DNA from: Chromatiaceae bacterium
GTDB taxonomy: Bacteria > Pseudomonadota > Gammaproteobacteria > Chromatiales > Chromatiaceae
Assembly: GCA_019356535.1 (NCBI GenBank)
Contig: CP037918.1
Coordinates: 2,016,315-2,080,314, forward strand
Direction of reading: 5' to 3'
DNA length: 64,000 bases
Positions within the stretch are counted from its first letter, which is position 1, and every line of letters starts with the position of its first letter. This document shows positions 48,560-58,872 of the stretch, piece after piece. The notes beneath the pieces are model-generated. The model did not search any database. It saw nothing but the letters and a program-made list of their open reading frames with translations, and had not been told where the DNA came from. A program made the position numbers and the translations under genes.

Positions 48560-48952
48560 TCACTCCCCGCTACGGCCGGTCGGCGTGGTGGCATGACAGC
48601 TGAAGCACGGAATCTCGACACCAGCATACTCGTGGCAGCTCTCGCAGAACTGACCGGGCGCGTTCACTGGCATGTACTTGCCCTGCGCATCCTTCGCGGC
48701 GTGGCAGTCCACGCAGCCTGACAGGCTGTGCTTGGCGCCGCGAATACCCTGGTGCACCGTAATATCGCGCTGATGCTTGATGAAGGTCGGGTGCAGCTTG
48801 CGCATCACCGGCGTGGGTTCCACGCAGCTGTCGAGTTCGTAGGCCTTCGAACCCTTCACCACCGAACGGTCGGAGTGCTCGGCTGCACTCACCCCCAGGG
48901 CGAGCACCAGAGCCCCCGTCACCACCAATAGCCTCGTGCCAAATCTAAACAT
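48560..48952 (-). CDS. dsrJ: DsrJ, periplasmic triheme cytochrome c
   Basis: 130 residues with an N-terminal membrane anchor/signal (about 7-23) and three heme c motifs: CVDCH, CESCH and CFSCH. Cys43 in the segment YELDSCVEPTPV matches the unusual distal cysteine ligand described for DsrJ of Allochromatium. It hands electrons within DsrMKJOP. Preceded by a strong intercistronic hairpin after dsrL. Confidence 0.96.
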   Translation of the reverse strand: MFRFGTRLLVVTGALVLALGVSAAEHSDRSVVKGSKAYELDSCVEPTPVMRKLHPTFIKHQRDITVHQGIRGAKHSLSGCVDCHAAKDAQGKYMPVNAPGQFCESCHEYAGVEIPCFSCHATTPTGRSGE

Positions 48953-48985
48953 GTCTTGCGTCTGACTCGCTGCGTTAACCGCAAT

Positions 48986-49016
48986 CCGGCGGGCCGGCGC
49001 AAGGCCGGCCCGTCGG
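48986..49016 (-). other. Intercistronic stem-loop between dsrL and dsrJ
   Basis: A 13-bp stem with one G-T pair (core CGGGCCGGC/GCCGGCCCG) around a 5-base loop. No T-run follows, so it should act in RNA processing or protection rather than termination. Confidence 0.75.
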
Positions 49017-49020
49017 CACC

Positions 49021-50976
49021 TTACTCACCCAGGCCCATCTTGATGTAGCCGGTCGGGCACACATCGGAGCAGATGTGGCAACCGATGCAACGGGCATAGT
49101 CGGTCGCCACATAGCGGCCGGTGGTCGCCTCGTTCTTGGGCACACGGTAGACGGCATCCTGCGGGCAGAAGATCACGCAGTTGTCGCACTCGAAGCACAG
49201 GCCGCAGCTCATGCAGCGCTTGGATTCCTCGACTGCCTGTTCGGTGGTCAGGCCGATCACCCGCTCCTTGAAGTGGCCCAGTACCTCATCGGCGGTGGGG
49301 ACCTCTTCCTTGCGCTTGACGCGCGGGGTGTACTCGAAGTGCCCCAGGAACAGCTCGTCGGCCGGGATGATCTCGGCGAACGAGCGATCCTCGTAGTTGT
49401 GCACCGCGTAGTTGGCGAACGCGGTGCCACGCTGGTCGCCAGCATTCGGATCGAAGTGCTCAGGCTCCAGACCCGCCTCCTTGAGCTTTTTCTCCAGGTC
49501 GAAGTGATGCACGTCGACCTTCGGGCGCTTCTTGTGCTCCTGCTGGTTCAGATACTCGTCGATGGTATCGGCAGCGATGGCCGCCTGGCCGATCGCAGTG
49601 GTCAGCAGATGCGGACGGATGATGTCGCCGGCAACAAAGTGCTTCTCGCGACCCGGCACCTGGTAGAAGGAGTCGGAGTCGATCAGGCCACGCCCGTTGT
49701 CGAAGTCTTCCAGACCAGTCAGGTCACCGCCCTGACCGATGGCTGCCACGATCAGGTCGGCTTCAACCACCTGCTCGGTGCCCTCGACCGGCACCGGGCG
49801 ACCGCCGTCCATGGTGCACTTGGCCAGCTTGAGGCCGGTGGCGCGGCCGTTCTCGTCGCGCACGATCTCGATCGGCATGACCTCGTCGAGGATGGTGACG
49901 CCTTCCTGCAGGGCATCGTTCACTTCGTGCTCGGCGGCGGTCATGTTGTTCTTGGGGAACAGCGAGGTCAGGGTCACCTCGGCGTGCTGCTTCGCCGACT
50001 CGTCGACCTCGTGGCTCACGCTGTCGTCGAGGATGACCTTCTCGGGGTGCTCGGTACCTTCGTGGCCGGGGATGCAACCCAGGCGGCGGGCCACCGAGAC
50101 CACGTCGATGGAGGTGTCACCGCCACCCACGCAGACCACCTTCCTGGCGGTGACCTTCATGCGATCTTCATTGAAGGCCTTGAGGAAGGCCACACCGGAA
50201 ACACAGTTGGGGGTCTCGTCCCAGCCCTCGACAGGCAGACCACGCCCGGTCCAGCAGCCCACGGCCCAGAGGATAGCGTCGAAGTCCTTTTCCAGCTCCT
50301 CGACCTTGACGTCCTGGCCGACGCGCACGCCACACTTCACTTCCACCTCGCCCATGTCGAGGATGCGCTGGATCTCGCCGGCCAGCTTGTCACGCGGAAT
50401 ACGATAGTTGGGAATGCCGTAACGCATCATACCGCCCAGCTCGGGCTGCGATTCGAAGATGGTCACGCCATGACCCTTGCGACGCAGCTGGTAGGCTGCG
50501 GCCAGGCCAGCGGGGCCGCCACCGATGACGGCGACTTTCTTGCCGGTGCTGGGGCCGGCCTCGAACTTGTAGCCGTTCTCCAGGGCATTGTCACCGATCC
50601 ACTGCTCAACCGAGTTGATCCCGACGAAGTCTTCGACCTCGTTGCGGTTGCAGCCGTCCTGGCAGGGAGCCGGGCATACACGGCCCATCATGGACGGGAA
50701 GGGGTTGGCGTCGGTGGAGCGACGGAAGGCGTATTCGCCCATCTCCATGCCCTCGACCGGCTTCTCCTGGCCACGCACGATGGCCAGCCAGCCGCGGATA
50801 TCCTCACCCGAGGGGCAGGAGCCCTGGCAAGGCGGCGTCTTGTGAACATAGGTCGGACACTTGTAGGAGGTGTCGGCAATGAAGATCTTGTCGGTAAACG
50901 AATCCCACTGATTGTTACCGTCTTCAAAACGACGCCATGTGAGCTTGTTGGTCATTTCATCGCTCGGAGTAGCCAT
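49021..50976 (-). CDS. dsrL: DsrL, NAD(P)H:acceptor oxidoreductase partner of DsrAB
   Basis: A 651-residue iron-sulfur flavoprotein of the glutamate-synthase small-subunit type. N-terminal cysteines (CPTYVHKTPPCQGSCPSG, CPAPCQDGC) bind a cluster, the FAD loop is VIGGGPAGLAAAYQL and the NAD(P) loop VGGGDTSIDVV. The C-terminus has a ferredoxin domain (CMSCGLCFECDNCVIFC; CIGCHICSDVC). DsrL receives electrons from sulfur oxidation at DsrAB and reduces NAD+. Long C-terminal part marks the DsrL-1 form of sulfur oxidisers. Confidence 0.95.
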   Translation of the reverse strand: MATPSDEMTNKLTWRRFEDGNNQWDSFTDKIFIADTSYKCPTYVHKTPPCQGSCPSGEDIRGWLAIVRGQEKPVEGMEMGEYAFRRSTDANPFPSMMGRVCPAPCQDGCNRNEVEDFVGINSVEQWIGDNALENGYKFEAGPSTGKKVAVIGGGPAGLAAAYQLRRKGHGVTIFESQPELGGMMRYGIPNYRIPRDKLAGEIQRILDMGEVEVKCGVRVGQDVKVEELEKDFDAILWAVGCWTGRGLPVEGWDETPNCVSGVAFLKAFNEDRMKVTARKVVCVGGGDTSIDVVSVARRLGCIPGHEGTEHPEKVILDDSVSHEVDESAKQHAEVTLTSLFPKNNMTAAEHEVNDALQEGVTILDEVMPIEIVRDENGRATGLKLAKCTMDGGRPVPVEGTEQVVEADLIVAAIGQGGDLTGLEDFDNGRGLIDSDSFYQVPGREKHFVAGDIIRPHLLTTAIGQAAIAADTIDEYLNQQEHKKRPKVDVHHFDLEKKLKEAGLEPEHFDPNAGDQRGTAFANYAVHNYEDRSFAEIIPADELFLGHFEYTPRVKRKEEVPTADEVLGHFKERVIGLTTEQAVEESKRCMSCGLCFECDNCVIFCPQDAVYRVPKNEATTGRYVATDYARCIGCHICSDVCPTGYIKMGLGE

Positions 50977-51047
50977 CTTAACGCTCCTTACCTGTATGCC
51001 GTGGATCCCCGCGGGATCGATTGATGTCTATCTGGCCGAGGCCGCGA

Positions 51048-52592
<1,545 letters not shown>

Positions 52593-52613
52593 GCCAGCTA
52601 ACCTTGCTCCGGA

Positions 52614-53351
52614 TTATTGTTCCAACTTGCGCGCCCACTCGACGATGTGACGCTGCTCGCGGGGGTTGTCCACCTGGTTGCGAGTCGGGCTGAAGAATAC
52701 GCCCGGCACGTGCAACAGCTTGCTGATGGGGAAAACGATCATCAGCAGCGCGACCAGCCCGAGGTGCACGATCATCAGCGGATCGCTCGGCAGATTGGGC
52801 ATGGTCGCGAAATTGAAGGTCATCAGATGACGGAAGAAAGACTTCACCGCCACCACGTCGGTGTGCGCGACGAAGGTAGTCAGCGCACCGCTGACGCCGA
52901 TACCCAGCAGCAGGAACAGCATCAGGTAATCGGAGGGAGCCGAAATGTAGCGCACGCGATCGACGAAGATGCGGCGACCGAGCAGCCCCAGCAGACCAAT
53001 GATCATGGCGAAGGCCAGATACTTGATGAGCGGGCTGGTCCAGGCGACGATCCCCCACACCGGCTCCTGGAAGTAGCGCAGGTGCCGGAACAGCACCGCG
53101 AACAGTGCCATGTGGAAGATCCAGCCGAACAGCCAGGTCCATTTGGCGCCCTTGAAAAGGCTTTCGAAAAACACCACTTCGCGGAACATGCGCAGCACCA
53201 CGCCACCGGTGGTGGTCGGTGCGGGCGTTGTGGGAATCTTCAACGGCGCCGGGGTCTTCCAGTAGAGACGTATGCGACGCGCCAGCCCTACCACCAGCAA
53301 CAGCGTGGCGGCATAGAACAATGCTGCAAATGCGACCGTCAGAAACGACAT
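52614..53351 (-). CDS. dsrM: DsrM, membrane cytochrome b subunit
   Basis: A 245-residue NarI-like di-heme cytochrome b with five helices; candidate heme histidines lie in IFHMALF, RHLRYF and HLGLVALL. It anchors DsrK and passes electrons to quinone. The gap to dsrC (67 bp) holds a strong hairpin. Confidence 0.94.
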   Translation of the reverse strand: MSFLTVAFAALFYAATLLLVVGLARRIRLYWKTPAPLKIPTTPAPTTTGGVVLRMFREVVFFESLFKGAKWTWLFGWIFHMALFAVLFRHLRYFQEPVWGIVAWTSPLIKYLAFAMIIGLLGLLGRRIFVDRVRYISAPSDYLMLFLLLGIGVSGALTTFVAHTDVVAVKSFFRHLMTFNFATMPNLPSDPLMIVHLGLVALLMIVFPISKLLHVPGVFFSPTRNQVDNPREQRHIVEWARKLEQ

Positions 53352-53386
53352 GTTTCCGAAAACCTCTTGAATGGGGTTGCAGGTCC

Positions 53387-53406
53387 GGGGGGCGCGAGCG
53401 CCCCCC
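53387..53406 (-). other. Intercistronic stem-loop between dsrC and dsrM
   Basis: GGGGGGCG and CGCCCCCC form an 8-bp stem with a 4-base loop, 19 bases past the dsrC stop. No T-run follows. It could raise dsrC message stability relative to downstream genes. Confidence 0.75.
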
Positions 53407-53424
53407 TGTTGTCACCGGATGCGA

Positions 53425-53757
53425 TCAGACGCAACCGGTCGGCTTCGGCAGACCGGCGTAGCGGCAGGCCTGCTTGCCAGGACCGTAGGGGAACAGACCG
53501 TACAGGTACTTGGAGTTACCCTTTTCCTTGCCCAGCTTCTTGCCGACAGCCTTGGTCAGCACGCGCACGGCGGGAGCGATCTGGTACTCCTCATAGTACT
53601 CGCGCAGGAAGTTGATGATGTCCCAGTGCTCGTCGGTCAGCTCCAGGTCGTCTTCCTTGGCCATGGCCTCGGCGACGGCCGGCTCCCACTCGTTGATGTT
53701 TGCCAGGTAACCCTCTTCGTCGGTCTCGAAGACCTTGCCATTTGCTTCGATAGGCAT
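53425..53757 (-). CDS. dsrC: DsrC, sulfur carrier protein
   Basis: A 110-residue carrier of sulfur between DsrEFH, DsrAB and DsrK. The C-terminal arm ends CRYAGLPKPTGCV, with both conserved cysteines (Cys98 and penultimate Cys109) 11 positions apart, as required for trisulfide chemistry. Contrast the cysteine-free paralogue at 60429-60779. Ribosome site CAGGAG precedes the ATG. Confidence 0.97.
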   Translation of the reverse strand: MPIEANGKVFETDEEGYLANINEWEPAVAEAMAKEDDLELTDEHWDIINFLREYYEEYQIAPAVRVLTKAVGKKLGKEKGNSKYLYGLFPYGPGKQACRYAGLPKPTGCV

Positions 53758-53804
53758 TTCGCTATCTCCTGTTACAGTTCAATGTTTGACAATCAGACCA
53801 GGCC

Positions 53805-54110
53805 TCAGAGCCAGGCCTGGACCTTGTCGTGGTTCACGACGAGATCAACAAAACCGGCGTAATCGACCAGTTCGACGCCGTCGATCAGGCGATCTTCGGC
53901 AATTCCACGCGCCTTCAGGTCGGCCCGCAGCGCATAGAACTTCCGACCGGTGGCACCAGCCACCAGGTCGGAAACGGCGGTGCCCGCCATGGCACCATAG
54001 ACACCGTCCTCGATCAGCAGGATGGACGCACCCTCGCTCGAAAAGCGGATGGCGTCCTCCAGCGAGTTCTTCTCGAACGGTGATTTGTTCACGGTATACA
54101 GATCGGCCAT
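53805..54110 (-). CDS. dsrH: DsrH, subunit of the DsrEFH sulfurtransferase
   Basis: A 101-residue TusB/DsrH-family protein (MADLYTVNKSPFEKNSLEDA; LVDYAGFVDLVV). The position of Cys20 in Allochromatium DsrH is alanine here, and the protein has no cysteine at all. Cys20 was reported not to be needed for sulfur transfer, so function is probably retained through DsrE. Confidence 0.95.
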   Translation of the reverse strand: MADLYTVNKSPFEKNSLEDAIRFSSEGASILLIEDGVYGAMAGTAVSDLVAGATGRKFYALRADLKARGIAEDRLIDGVELVDYAGFVDLVVNHDKVQAWL

Positions 54111-54119
54111 TTCGCCACC

Positions 54120-54527
54120 TCAGAAGCTGAATACGACGTCGGATTCCTCGAGCTTCTTCGCAATCTCTTTGGAATCCAGGATCTCGACGATGTTGTCCAC
54201 CTCTTCCTCGGTCTCCCAGTCTTCCCAGGCGACTTCGATGAGATCGTCCTGGGTCAGGCCGCGAGCTTCGAGCGAGGCCTTGTCGACATACATGTGCCGT
54301 ACGCCATAGTCGCCAAGGGTGCGGTAGGTGGGGGTGAAGTTCTTCATGTCGGATTCAGAGGTGTCACTCCCCTTCACCAGCTGAAAAACTCCGTCGTCCA
54401 CGAACATCAGGCTGACCTCCTGGTCGAAGGCCGCGCCGATCAGCACGACTTCCAGCGACTCCCAGGCATAGATGGTGCCGTAGGGAGCACGACGATTCAG
54501 ATACATGAACTTCTTGACATCGGACAT
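54120..54527 (-). CDS. dsrF: DsrF, subunit of the DsrEFH sulfurtransferase
   Basis: A 135-residue TusC/DsrF-family protein, starting MSDVKKFMYLNRRAPYGTIYAWESLEV, which matches the family N-terminus and sets the start at 54527. No cysteine is present, as usual for the structural F subunit. Together with DsrE and DsrH it forms the hexameric complex passing persulfide sulfur to DsrC. Confidence 0.95.
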   Translation of the reverse strand: MSDVKKFMYLNRRAPYGTIYAWESLEVVLIGAAFDQEVSLMFVDDGVFQLVKGSDTSESDMKNFTPTYRTLGDYGVRHMYVDKASLEARGLTQDDLIEVAWEDWETEEEVDNIVEILDSKEIAKKLEESDVVFSF

Positions 54528-54540
54528 CGTTGTTCTCCCC

Positions 54541-54933
54541 TCAGTCGCCAAACACGACCAGACGGTCGCACTGGATGGCCGCTTCGATCAGCTGCCCCAG
54601 GCCGGAGATGCGGAACTTGGGCGCGATGTTGGTCGCGTCCTTGCCGTTGCGCTCGGCCTCGCCGTCGTCCACGATGCCGCGACGCTGGGCCGCGGCAACG
54701 CAGAGGACGAGATCCAGGTCGTATTTCTCTGCCAGTTCCACCCAGCGGTTGACGATGTTGCGATCGTCCTGGGGTGGCGTGGTCAGGCGGGTCCCGTTCA
54801 GCACACCATCGTGATAGAAGAACACGCGGAACACCTCGTGGCCCTTCTCCAGCGCAGCCTTGGTGAAGTGGTACGCCGAGTCGGTGGCCTGATGCTGATA
54901 GGGCCCCTCGTTTACCTGTACTGCCAGTTTCAT
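54541..54933 (-). CDS. dsrE: DsrE, catalytic subunit of the DsrEFH sulfurtransferase
   Basis: A 130-residue TusD/DsrE-family protein (MKLAVQVNEGPYQHQATDSAY). Cys78 in DLVLCVAAAQRRG is exactly where the essential persulfide cysteine of Allochromatium DsrE lies. It accepts sulfur from rhodanese/TusA and passes it to DsrC. Confidence 0.96.
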   Translation of the reverse strand: MKLAVQVNEGPYQHQATDSAYHFTKAALEKGHEVFRVFFYHDGVLNGTRLTTPPQDDRNIVNRWVELAEKYDLDLVLCVAAAQRRGIVDDGEAERNGKDATNIAPKFRISGLGQLIEAAIQCDRLVVFGD

Positions 54934-54959
54934 GACTTGACCTCGTCGTTACAGGCTGC

Positions 54960-56033
54960 TCAGAAGCGGATGTAGGCGGAAGAGTTCAGGCTCTTGCGCG
55001 AACCACGCCAGTTGTCGATGTGGTACTTGGTGAACGGCAGCTCGACCTCTTCGAAGAAGCGCGGCCAGCCGATACGCTCGATCCACTCGTTGATACGCTC
55101 CCAGTCCTTCGCACCTTCCTTGTAGGCCTTGAGGATGCGCTTGACGATCGCGGTCGCCTCGGGCCAGCGCGGCGGGTTGTTGGGGATACCGGAAGCTACC
55201 AGCTTCTGGAAGGTGGGCTTGCCACGGGCATTGGAGTGGTTGCCGCCGACCCAGATGGACAGCTTGGTGTGCTCGGCGTCGTTGATCTGCATCGGCGGGC
55301 AGGGCGGGAAGCAGGCGCCGCAGCAGATGCACTTCTTCTCGTCCACTTCCAGCGAGGGCTTGCCGTTTACCATGGCCGGACGGATGGCGGCCACCGGGCA
55401 GCGTGCCACGACGGACGGACGCTCGCAGACGTTGGCCACCAGGTCGTGGTTGATCTTCGGCGGCTTGGTGTGCTGCACGTTGATGGCGATATCGCCTTGG
55501 CCGCCGCAGTTGATCTGACAGCAGGAGGTGGTGATGTGCACGCGGTTGGGCATGTTGGCGTTACGGAACTCGTCGATGAGTTCGTCCATCATCGCCTTTA
55601 CCACGCCAGAGGCGTCAGTGCCCGGGATGTCACAGTGCAGCCAGCCCTGGGTGTGCGACAGAGTGGTCACCGAGTTCTGGGTACCACCAACGATGAAGCC
55701 GGCTTCTTCGAGCGCATTGATCAGCGGTTCGACACGCTCTTCCTCGGTCACGAAGAACTCGGGGTTGGAACGCAGGGTGAAGCGGATGTAACCGTCGGAG
55801 TACTCGTCGGCGATGTCACACAGCTTGCGCAGGGTGAACAGATCGAGAATCCGCTGGGTACCAGCCTTCACGGTCCACAGCTTGTCACCGTTCTTGGCGA
55901 CGTGCAGCAGCACGCCCGGGCGCGGGTGCTCGTGATACGCCCACATACCGAAGTTACGGCGCATGGTCGGGTGCATGTACTGGAACGGATCGGGGCAACC
56001 AGACTCGATCGGTTCACGCATTTCTTTAGCCAT
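54960..56033 (-). CDS. dsrB: DsrB, sulfite reductase beta subunit (reverse type)
   Basis: A 357-residue subunit of siroheme sulfite reductase. Cluster/siroheme cysteines appear in TTSCCQINCGGQGD and CERPSVVARCPVAA, with a ferredoxin domain (KKCICCGACFPPCPPMQ) inserted in the C-terminal half. With DsrA it forms the alpha2beta2 enzyme working in the oxidative direction. A hairpin lies in the 93-bp gap from dsrA; GGAGGT precedes the ATG. Confidence 0.97.
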   Translation of the reverse strand: MAKEMREPIESGCPDPFQYMHPTMRRNFGMWAYHEHPRPGVLLHVAKNGDKLWTVKAGTQRILDLFTLRKLCDIADEYSDGYIRFTLRSNPEFFVTEEERVEPLINALEEAGFIVGGTQNSVTTLSHTQGWLHCDIPGTDASGVVKAMMDELIDEFRNANMPNRVHITTSCCQINCGGQGDIAINVQHTKPPKINHDLVANVCERPSVVARCPVAAIRPAMVNGKPSLEVDEKKCICCGACFPPCPPMQINDAEHTKLSIWVGGNHSNARGKPTFQKLVASGIPNNPPRWPEATAIVKRILKAYKEGAKDWERINEWIERIGWPRFFEEVELPFTKYHIDNWRGSRKSLNSSAYIRF

Positions 56034-56071
56034 TTTTACCTCCAGAAATCGGGTAAATGCCTTCCCGAATT

Positions 56072-56095
56072 CCCCGCCGGAAGAAGCCGGCGGGG
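56072..56095 (-). other. Intercistronic stem-loop between dsrA and dsrB
   Basis: CCCCGCCGG and CCGGCGGGG form a perfect 9-bp stem around a 6-base loop, with no T-run after it. The dsrB ribosome site follows some 30 bases later. Confidence 0.78.
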
Positions 56096-56126
56096 CCGGG
56101 GAAAGTCATATTCGGTTTGTGAACGA

Positions 56127-57377
56127 TTAAGACGCTTCGGCCTGACGGTCGAACCACTTGATGGCCTCTTCGTCCCAGCCGTCCATGCGCACGTAGGAGC
56201 ACTCGCGGGGGTGATTGACCATGTTCGGATCGACCTCGACGCCGATACCCTCGAGGAAGTTCACCAGACCGATACGCTCGATCATCTCACCGCAGCGCTC
56301 GTGCTCTAGGGCGTTCTCGGCCCAGAAGTCGATGATCTCTTCGGCCAACTCGACCAGGGACTCCCAGTCTTCCTCGGTTTCCAGCTTCTTGAACGGCACC
56401 ACCACGGTACCCATCAAGTCGCCAATCTTGAGAGTACGCTTGCCGCCGATCAGGATAGTGACGCCTTTGTCGTCACCCACGCCCAGCGCCTTGGGCATGA
56501 CGTTCAGGCAGTGCATGCAGCGCACGCAATCCTTGTTGTTGACGGTGATGGTGTCGTCGTCGTTCAGCGAAATGGCATTGGTCGGACAACGGGTGATGAC
56601 GTTGTCGATGATGTACTGACGACCCTTCTTCTCGACGTAGGCCTTGACCTCGTCCTGGTTGATCTTCATGTCGTCGCGCCAGGTACCGATCACGGCGAAG
56701 TCGGCACGCTCAATGGCGTTCTGACAGTCATTCGGGCAGCCCGAGATCTTGAACTTGAACTTGTAGGGCAGTGCCGGACGGTGCACGTCGTCAGTGAAGT
56801 TGTTCACCAGCAGGCGGTGAGCCTTCTGCTCGTTGGTGCAAGACATTTCGCAACGGGCGGCGCCCACACAGGACATGGCGGTACGCACGCAAGGACCAGC
56901 ACCACCGAGGTCCCAGCCATAGTCGTTTATTTCATCGAAGAAGTGTTGATACTGCTCGGAGTCGGCACCAATAAACATGATGTTACCGGTCTGGCCGTGG
57001 AAGGTGATCAGACCCGAACCATACTTCTCCCAGCTGTCGGCCAGCTGACGCAGCATAGCGGTGCTGTAGTGGTTGCCTGCAGGCGGCTGCACGCGCAGGG
57101 TGTGGAATTCCTTGGAGTCGGGGAAGGCATGACCGACTTCGGAGAAACGCGGGATGATGCCGCCACCGTAGCCATACACGGAGATGGTTCCACCCTTCCA
57201 ATAGCCCTTGCGGGTCTCATAGGAGTGTTCGAGCTGACCCAGCAGCGAGTTGGCTACCTTGTTGATCTTCTCGTTCGGGTGCTCGTCACGCAGGCGCTTG
57301 ATGCCGCTGATGAAGCTCGGCCACGGACCTTCTTCGAGCTGGTCCAGCATGGGTGTGGGATACTTGTCGATCGCCAT
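56127..57377 (-). CDS. dsrA: DsrA, sulfite reductase alpha subunit (reverse type)
   Basis: A 416-residue siroheme/[4Fe-4S] subunit, first gene of the operon. CVGAARCEMSC and CPNDCQN supply the siroheme-linked cluster cysteines; the inserted ferredoxin domain is CPTNAISLND...DCVRCMHCLNVMP. The start MAIDKYPTPMLDQLEEG follows AGGAGAG at good distance; upstream in-frame sequence lies in the promoter region. Presence of DsrEFH and DsrL marks the enzyme as the oxidative type. Confidence 0.97.
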   Translation of the reverse strand: MAIDKYPTPMLDQLEEGPWPSFISGIKRLRDEHPNEKINKVANSLLGQLEHSYETRKGYWKGGTISVYGYGGGIIPRFSEVGHAFPDSKEFHTLRVQPPAGNHYSTAMLRQLADSWEKYGSGLITFHGQTGNIMFIGADSEQYQHFFDEINDYGWDLGGAGPCVRTAMSCVGAARCEMSCTNEQKAHRLLVNNFTDDVHRPALPYKFKFKISGCPNDCQNAIERADFAVIGTWRDDMKINQDEVKAYVEKKGRQYIIDNVITRCPTNAISLNDDDTITVNNKDCVRCMHCLNVMPKALGVGDDKGVTILIGGKRTLKIGDLMGTVVVPFKKLETEEDWESLVELAEEIIDFWAENALEHERCGEMIERIGLVNFLEGIGVEVDPNMVNHPRECSYVRMDGWDEEAIKWFDRQAEAS

Positions 57378-57760
57378 GTCGTTATCTCTCCTGACTAATC
57401 GGTTTTGTTTGAATCCGCTCTCGCGTGGTCGAATCCGGCCACACAATAAGTGCTTCGGTGATCCGTGACGGAATCGCGCCGCAAACGCAAACCCCATCAA
57501 TAGTCACTAATATTAGTCGAGCGCCACACTCCCCTGAATCACACCAAGGAGGGAGGAGACCGCCCCCCACCTATCCCTTTGGGGATAGGACGACACCACC
57601 CTGTACCGACGGACTGGCCAAGTGACTGAAAATCGGGAAAACTCTTCCCTTGACCAGTATTTCACTGTATGCCAATACAGCGAATTGCTGGCGATACTAG
57701 GCAGAATTCCCACACTCGGTCAACAGGTATTGGCTATACAAAACGACCAAGGAGCCACTC
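57378..57760. promoter_or_regulatory. Divergent control region between dsrA and the dioxygenase gene
   Basis: 383 bp without a gene. Near dsrA there is the palindrome ACTAATATTAGT (57506-57517). In the middle CCTATCCC/GGGATAGG pairs around TTTG (57570-57589). Toward the dioxygenase there is TTGACC (57650-57655), the palindrome CTGTATGCCAATACAG (57665-57680) and a related GTATTGGC...ATAC element at 57728-57739. These are candidate operators for the two divergent transcripts. Confidence 0.6.
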
Positions 57761-58657
57761 ATGAACACCAGCGCCAACCCGTTTTCCTTGTACGACGACC
57801 GGGCCTACCGGGAGTGGCGTGCGCGCAAGCTTGCCGAACCACCGCAACCGCCGGTTGTCGAAATCGCTGACCCGGCCAATCCCTCGGCGACCGACCTGGC
57901 AACGCTCGCCCGCCATTGCGAACACCACAATTTCGCCCTCTTCCGCTTTTGCGAACCACCGGCCGACCCACAACCGGCCCTGCGGCAGCTCGGCCTGCAT
58001 TTCGGACTCAACGACCTGGATGCCAATCTCTGCGCCGAGGACAGCGGACTCACCGAGATCACCGTCAAGGACACCGGCACCGACAATCGCTACATCCCCT
58101 ATACCGATCGCCCCATCGGCTGGCACACCGATGGCTACTACAACCCCATGCACCAGCAGATCCACGGCATGCTGCTCTACTGCCACCGGCCGGCAATGGA
58201 GGGCGGCGTCAACGGCTTGTTGGACCACGAGATCGCCTATATCCGCCTGCGCGACCAAAACCCGGAATGGATCAGGGCATTGATGGCCCCCGATGCATTT
58301 ACCATCCCTCCAAACATTGAGGGCGGCATGGAGATCCGTCCGGCGACGGTGGGGCCGGTGTTTACCGTGTCGCCCGACGGTAGGCATCTGCACATGCGCT
58401 ACTCGGCCCGGTCACGCAATGTGGAATGGAAGGACGATACTGCCACGCGCGAGGCCGCCGCGGCGCTGCTGGAACTCTTCGCCAGCGACGACCCCTTCAT
58501 TCTCGAACGCCGTCTGGCCGCCGGCGAGGGCGTAATCAGCAACAATATTCTGCACCGGCGCAGCGGTTTCACCGATTCCCCCGACCCCGCCCGCAAGCGC
58601 GTGTACTTCCGGGCGCGCTACCACGACCGGGTGCGCTACATTCACGACACACAATAA
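57761..58657 (+). CDS. TauD/TfdA-family Fe(II)/2-oxoglutarate dioxygenase
   Basis: A 298-residue non-heme iron oxygenase. The facial triad is visible: H122 and D124 in GWHTDG, H265 in NNILHRRSGF; R280 is placed for 2-oxoglutarate binding. Family members hydroxylate sulfonates or other small acids, so release of sulfite from an organosulfonate is conceivable beside dsr, but the substrate pocket cannot be read. GGAG precedes the ATG by 6 bases. First gene of the divergent block; two small genes and the Cas6-like gene follow closely. Confidence 0.88.
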   Translation: MNTSANPFSLYDDRAYREWRARKLAEPPQPPVVEIADPANPSATDLATLARHCEHHNFALFRFCEPPADPQPALRQLGLHFGLNDLDANLCAEDSGLTEITVKDTGTDNRYIPYTDRPIGWHTDGYYNPMHQQIHGMLLYCHRPAMEGGVNGLLDHEIAYIRLRDQNPEWIRALMAPDAFTIPPNIEGGMEIRPATVGPVFTVSPDGRHLHMRYSARSRNVEWKDDTATREAAAALLELFASDDPFILERRLAAGEGVISNNILHRRSGFTDSPDPARKRVYFRARYHDRVRYIHDTQ

Positions 58658-58671
58658 CAAAGGAGCCCGCC

Positions 58672-58860
58672 ATGCTGTATCTCAGCCAAGTCATGATCAG
58701 CAACCCCGAGCTGGAGAGCTTCGACGACCTCAAACTGGTCATCAAGGAACTCGCGGCCCAGGGCGAGATGTTCCTGCGCTTCGACGTGAAACCCTCCTAT
58801 CCCGACACCCCGCCCGATTGGGAAGATCAGCTGGAGGCAACCTTCAGCAGTCGCTACTGA
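58672..58860 (+). CDS. 62-residue protein in the dsr flank
   Basis: Starts MLYLSQVMISNPELESFDDL with AAAGGAG seven bases upstream and runs to a tyrosine end (ATFSSRY). It is acidic, soluble, with a probable helix followed by a short proline-rich part (KPSYPDTPPDWEDQ). I recognise no family. Strong ribosome site and 14-bp and 12-bp gaps to neighbours argue that it is real and part of the operon. Confidence 0.7.
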   Translation: MLYLSQVMISNPELESFDDLKLVIKELAAQGEMFLRFDVKPSYPDTPPDWEDQLEATFSSRY

Positions 58861-58872
58861 GGACCTGTGAAT

